A stretch of DNA of 14,161 nt, taken from Bacillota bacterium (lineage in GTDB: Bacteria > Bacillota > Clostridia > Peptostreptococcales > Anaerovoracaceae). Below, in pieces: positions 13,693-14,161 of the stretch (the stretch's first letter is position 1; each line of letters opens with the position of its first letter). The notes under the pieces were generated by a model. The model saw only the letters and a list, made by a program, of their open reading frames with translations, searched no databases and was not told where the DNA came from. A program made the translations under genes and the position numbers. Location of the stretch: the NCBI GenBank assembly GCA_016284485.1, contig JAEEOX010000077.1, positions 1-14,161 of the forward strand. Reading direction: 5' to 3'.

Positions 13693-13986
13693 ATGTATAT
13701 CCTGCATGTGACATATAAGGTGAAGGCCGGACAGATGGACAACTGGCTGGCCAGACTTAAGGAGATAGATATCGTCAGGAAGTCCCTGGATGAACCGGGT
13801 GCGGTGCAGTACCGGTATTACCGTCCGCTGGAGGGCGGCAACGAACTGTTCCTTCTTGAAATGTGGGACAGCGTGGAGGCTCAGAAGGAGCACACCATTA
13901 GTCCGCACTTCAAAGAACTGGCCGCCGCCAAGGCGGAGTTCATCGAGGAGACCGTGATAGAGGATTTTGTGATCCCGGAAAGATAA
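13693..13986 (+). CDS. ABM-domain (YgiN-like) putative monooxygenase
   Basis: A 97-residue protein matching the antibiotic biosynthesis monooxygenase (ABM) dimeric alpha/beta-barrel fold: YILHVTYKVKAGQMDNWLARL at the N-terminus, EPGAVQYRYYRPLEGGNELFLLEMW in the middle, and the HTISPHFKEL segment typical of YgiN-type proteins (H in SPHF). Known relatives oxidise quinones or small aromatic compounds without cofactors, or act in reactive-carbonyl handling. The substrate here is unknown. GGAGG at 13681-13685 sits 7 nt before the ATG. It is second in a two-gene operon with a membrane protein and is followed by a strong terminator. Confidence 0.9.
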   Translation: MYILHVTYKVKAGQMDNWLARLKEIDIVRKSLDEPGAVQYRYYRPLEGGNELFLLEMWDSVEAQKEHTISPHFKELAAAKAEFIEETVIEDFVIPER

Positions 13987-14024
13987 TTGAAAGGCTGGTC
14001 TCAGGATAAGCTATATAATAATTG

Positions 14025-14059
14025 GCGAAGCCCGCGTTGAGCGGGCTTCGTTCTTTTTT
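14025..14059 (+). terminator. Intrinsic terminator after the ABM gene
   Basis: A 10-bp perfect stem, CGAAGCCCGC (14026-14035) with GCGGGCTTCG (14041-14050), loop GTTGA, followed by TTCTTTTTT. It lies between the ABM gene and the convergent gene at the right edge. The minus-strand side lacks a T tract, so it serves mainly the + strand. Confidence 0.9.
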
Positions 14060-14161
14060 ATTCAGTTTCATCCACATAGTCTGAGATCAGCGCGCCCACG
14101 TTCCTGTTGGAACCCATGATCCAGAGGATGTCGTCTTTCTTGAGAAGCATGTTGGGATCCG
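14058..14161 (-). CDS. C-terminal end of a probable RCK_C/TrkA-C domain protein (5' partial)
   Basis: The last 33 codons of a minus-strand gene that continues past the right edge. The peptide begins DPNMLLKKDDILWIMGS and ends SDYVDETE before a TAA at 14058-14060. The D-x-x-x-L-x-x-x-D-x-(I/L)-x-x-x-G-x-x-x-x-(V/I)-x-x-L arrangement is typical of the end of RCK_C (TrkA-C) domains, as found in cation:proton antiporters, Trk/Ktr potassium uptake regulators and related transporters. The domain assignment is moderate, and which transporter it belongs to cannot be told from this piece. Confidence 0.65.
   Translation of the reverse strand, partial: DPNMLLKKDDILWIMGSNRNVGALISDYVDETE

Noticed and set aside
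13101..13742. Minus-strand open frame of 213 codons
   Set aside because: It is antisense to the membrane protein and ABM genes, is His/Gln-rich as expected from reversed membrane codons, and has no ribosome-binding site.
14012..14020. TATAAT-like sequence just before the last terminator
   Set aside because: No -35 at a usable distance (TTGAAA is 21 bp away), and transcription would run straight into the hairpin.

Overview
The window looks like a chromosomal segment from a Gram-positive anaerobe of the Bacillota, probably class Clostridia. The evidence is strong AGGAGG ribosome-binding sites, TATAAT-type promoters with extended -10 elements, a cell-wall protein with CWB2 (Clostridium-type cell wall binding) repeats, a DUF975/CmpB-type membrane protein and a YegP-like DUF1508 protein. 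Coding regions are fairly GC-rich by eye and the intergenic regions are AT-rich. I cannot name a genus from this sequence.

Layout. (1) 2-3994, +: the 3' part of a very large secreted protein made of Cys-rich tandem repeats (four exact-period 270-bp units, then four 76-77-residue units of a second type, then mixed CxxC units) and ending in three CWB2 modules. A hairpin at 4024-4051 separates it from a convergent gene. (2) 4076-4444, -: a small DUF1508/YegP-like protein, divergent from the next operon. (3) 4587-9707, +: a three-gene envelope operon with a membrane-anchored metallophosphoesterase, a DUF975-CmpB fusion membrane protein and a lipoprotein glycoside hydrolase of family 3 (NagZ-like). 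It is closed by a terminator at 9716-9741. (4) 9783-12724, +: a unit bounded by its own promoter and terminator. It holds a 193-residue protein of unknown function, a structured RNA region closed by a 14-bp perfect long-range stem, a free-standing reverse transcriptase, and an overlapping gene for a membrane-anchored protein with a cyclophilin-like C-terminus. (5) 12723-12915: an array of four 38-bp near-palindromic elements at a 51-52-bp period, touching the terminator of unit 4. (6) 12957-13097, -: a probable 3' remnant of a lost gene. (7) 13119-13986, +: a two-gene operon (multispanning membrane protein and ABM-fold monooxygenase-like protein) with its own promoter and terminator. (8) 14058-14161, -: the C-terminal end of a gene that looks like an RCK_C/TrkA-C domain protein.

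The most interesting part is regions 4 and 5. The reverse transcriptase has group-II-like motifs (SFRPG, YSDD, FLGF) but no visible maturase or endonuclease domain, and it lacks the retron-typical VTG and NAxxH motifs. Immediately upstream lies an RNA segment of about 139 nt whose ends pair as in a retron msr-msd. The downstream gene overlaps the reverse transcriptase by 20 nt, so the two are probably translationally coupled. This is a good candidate for an undescribed RT/ncRNA/membrane-protein system. Its biological role (defence, regulation or other) is inference only.
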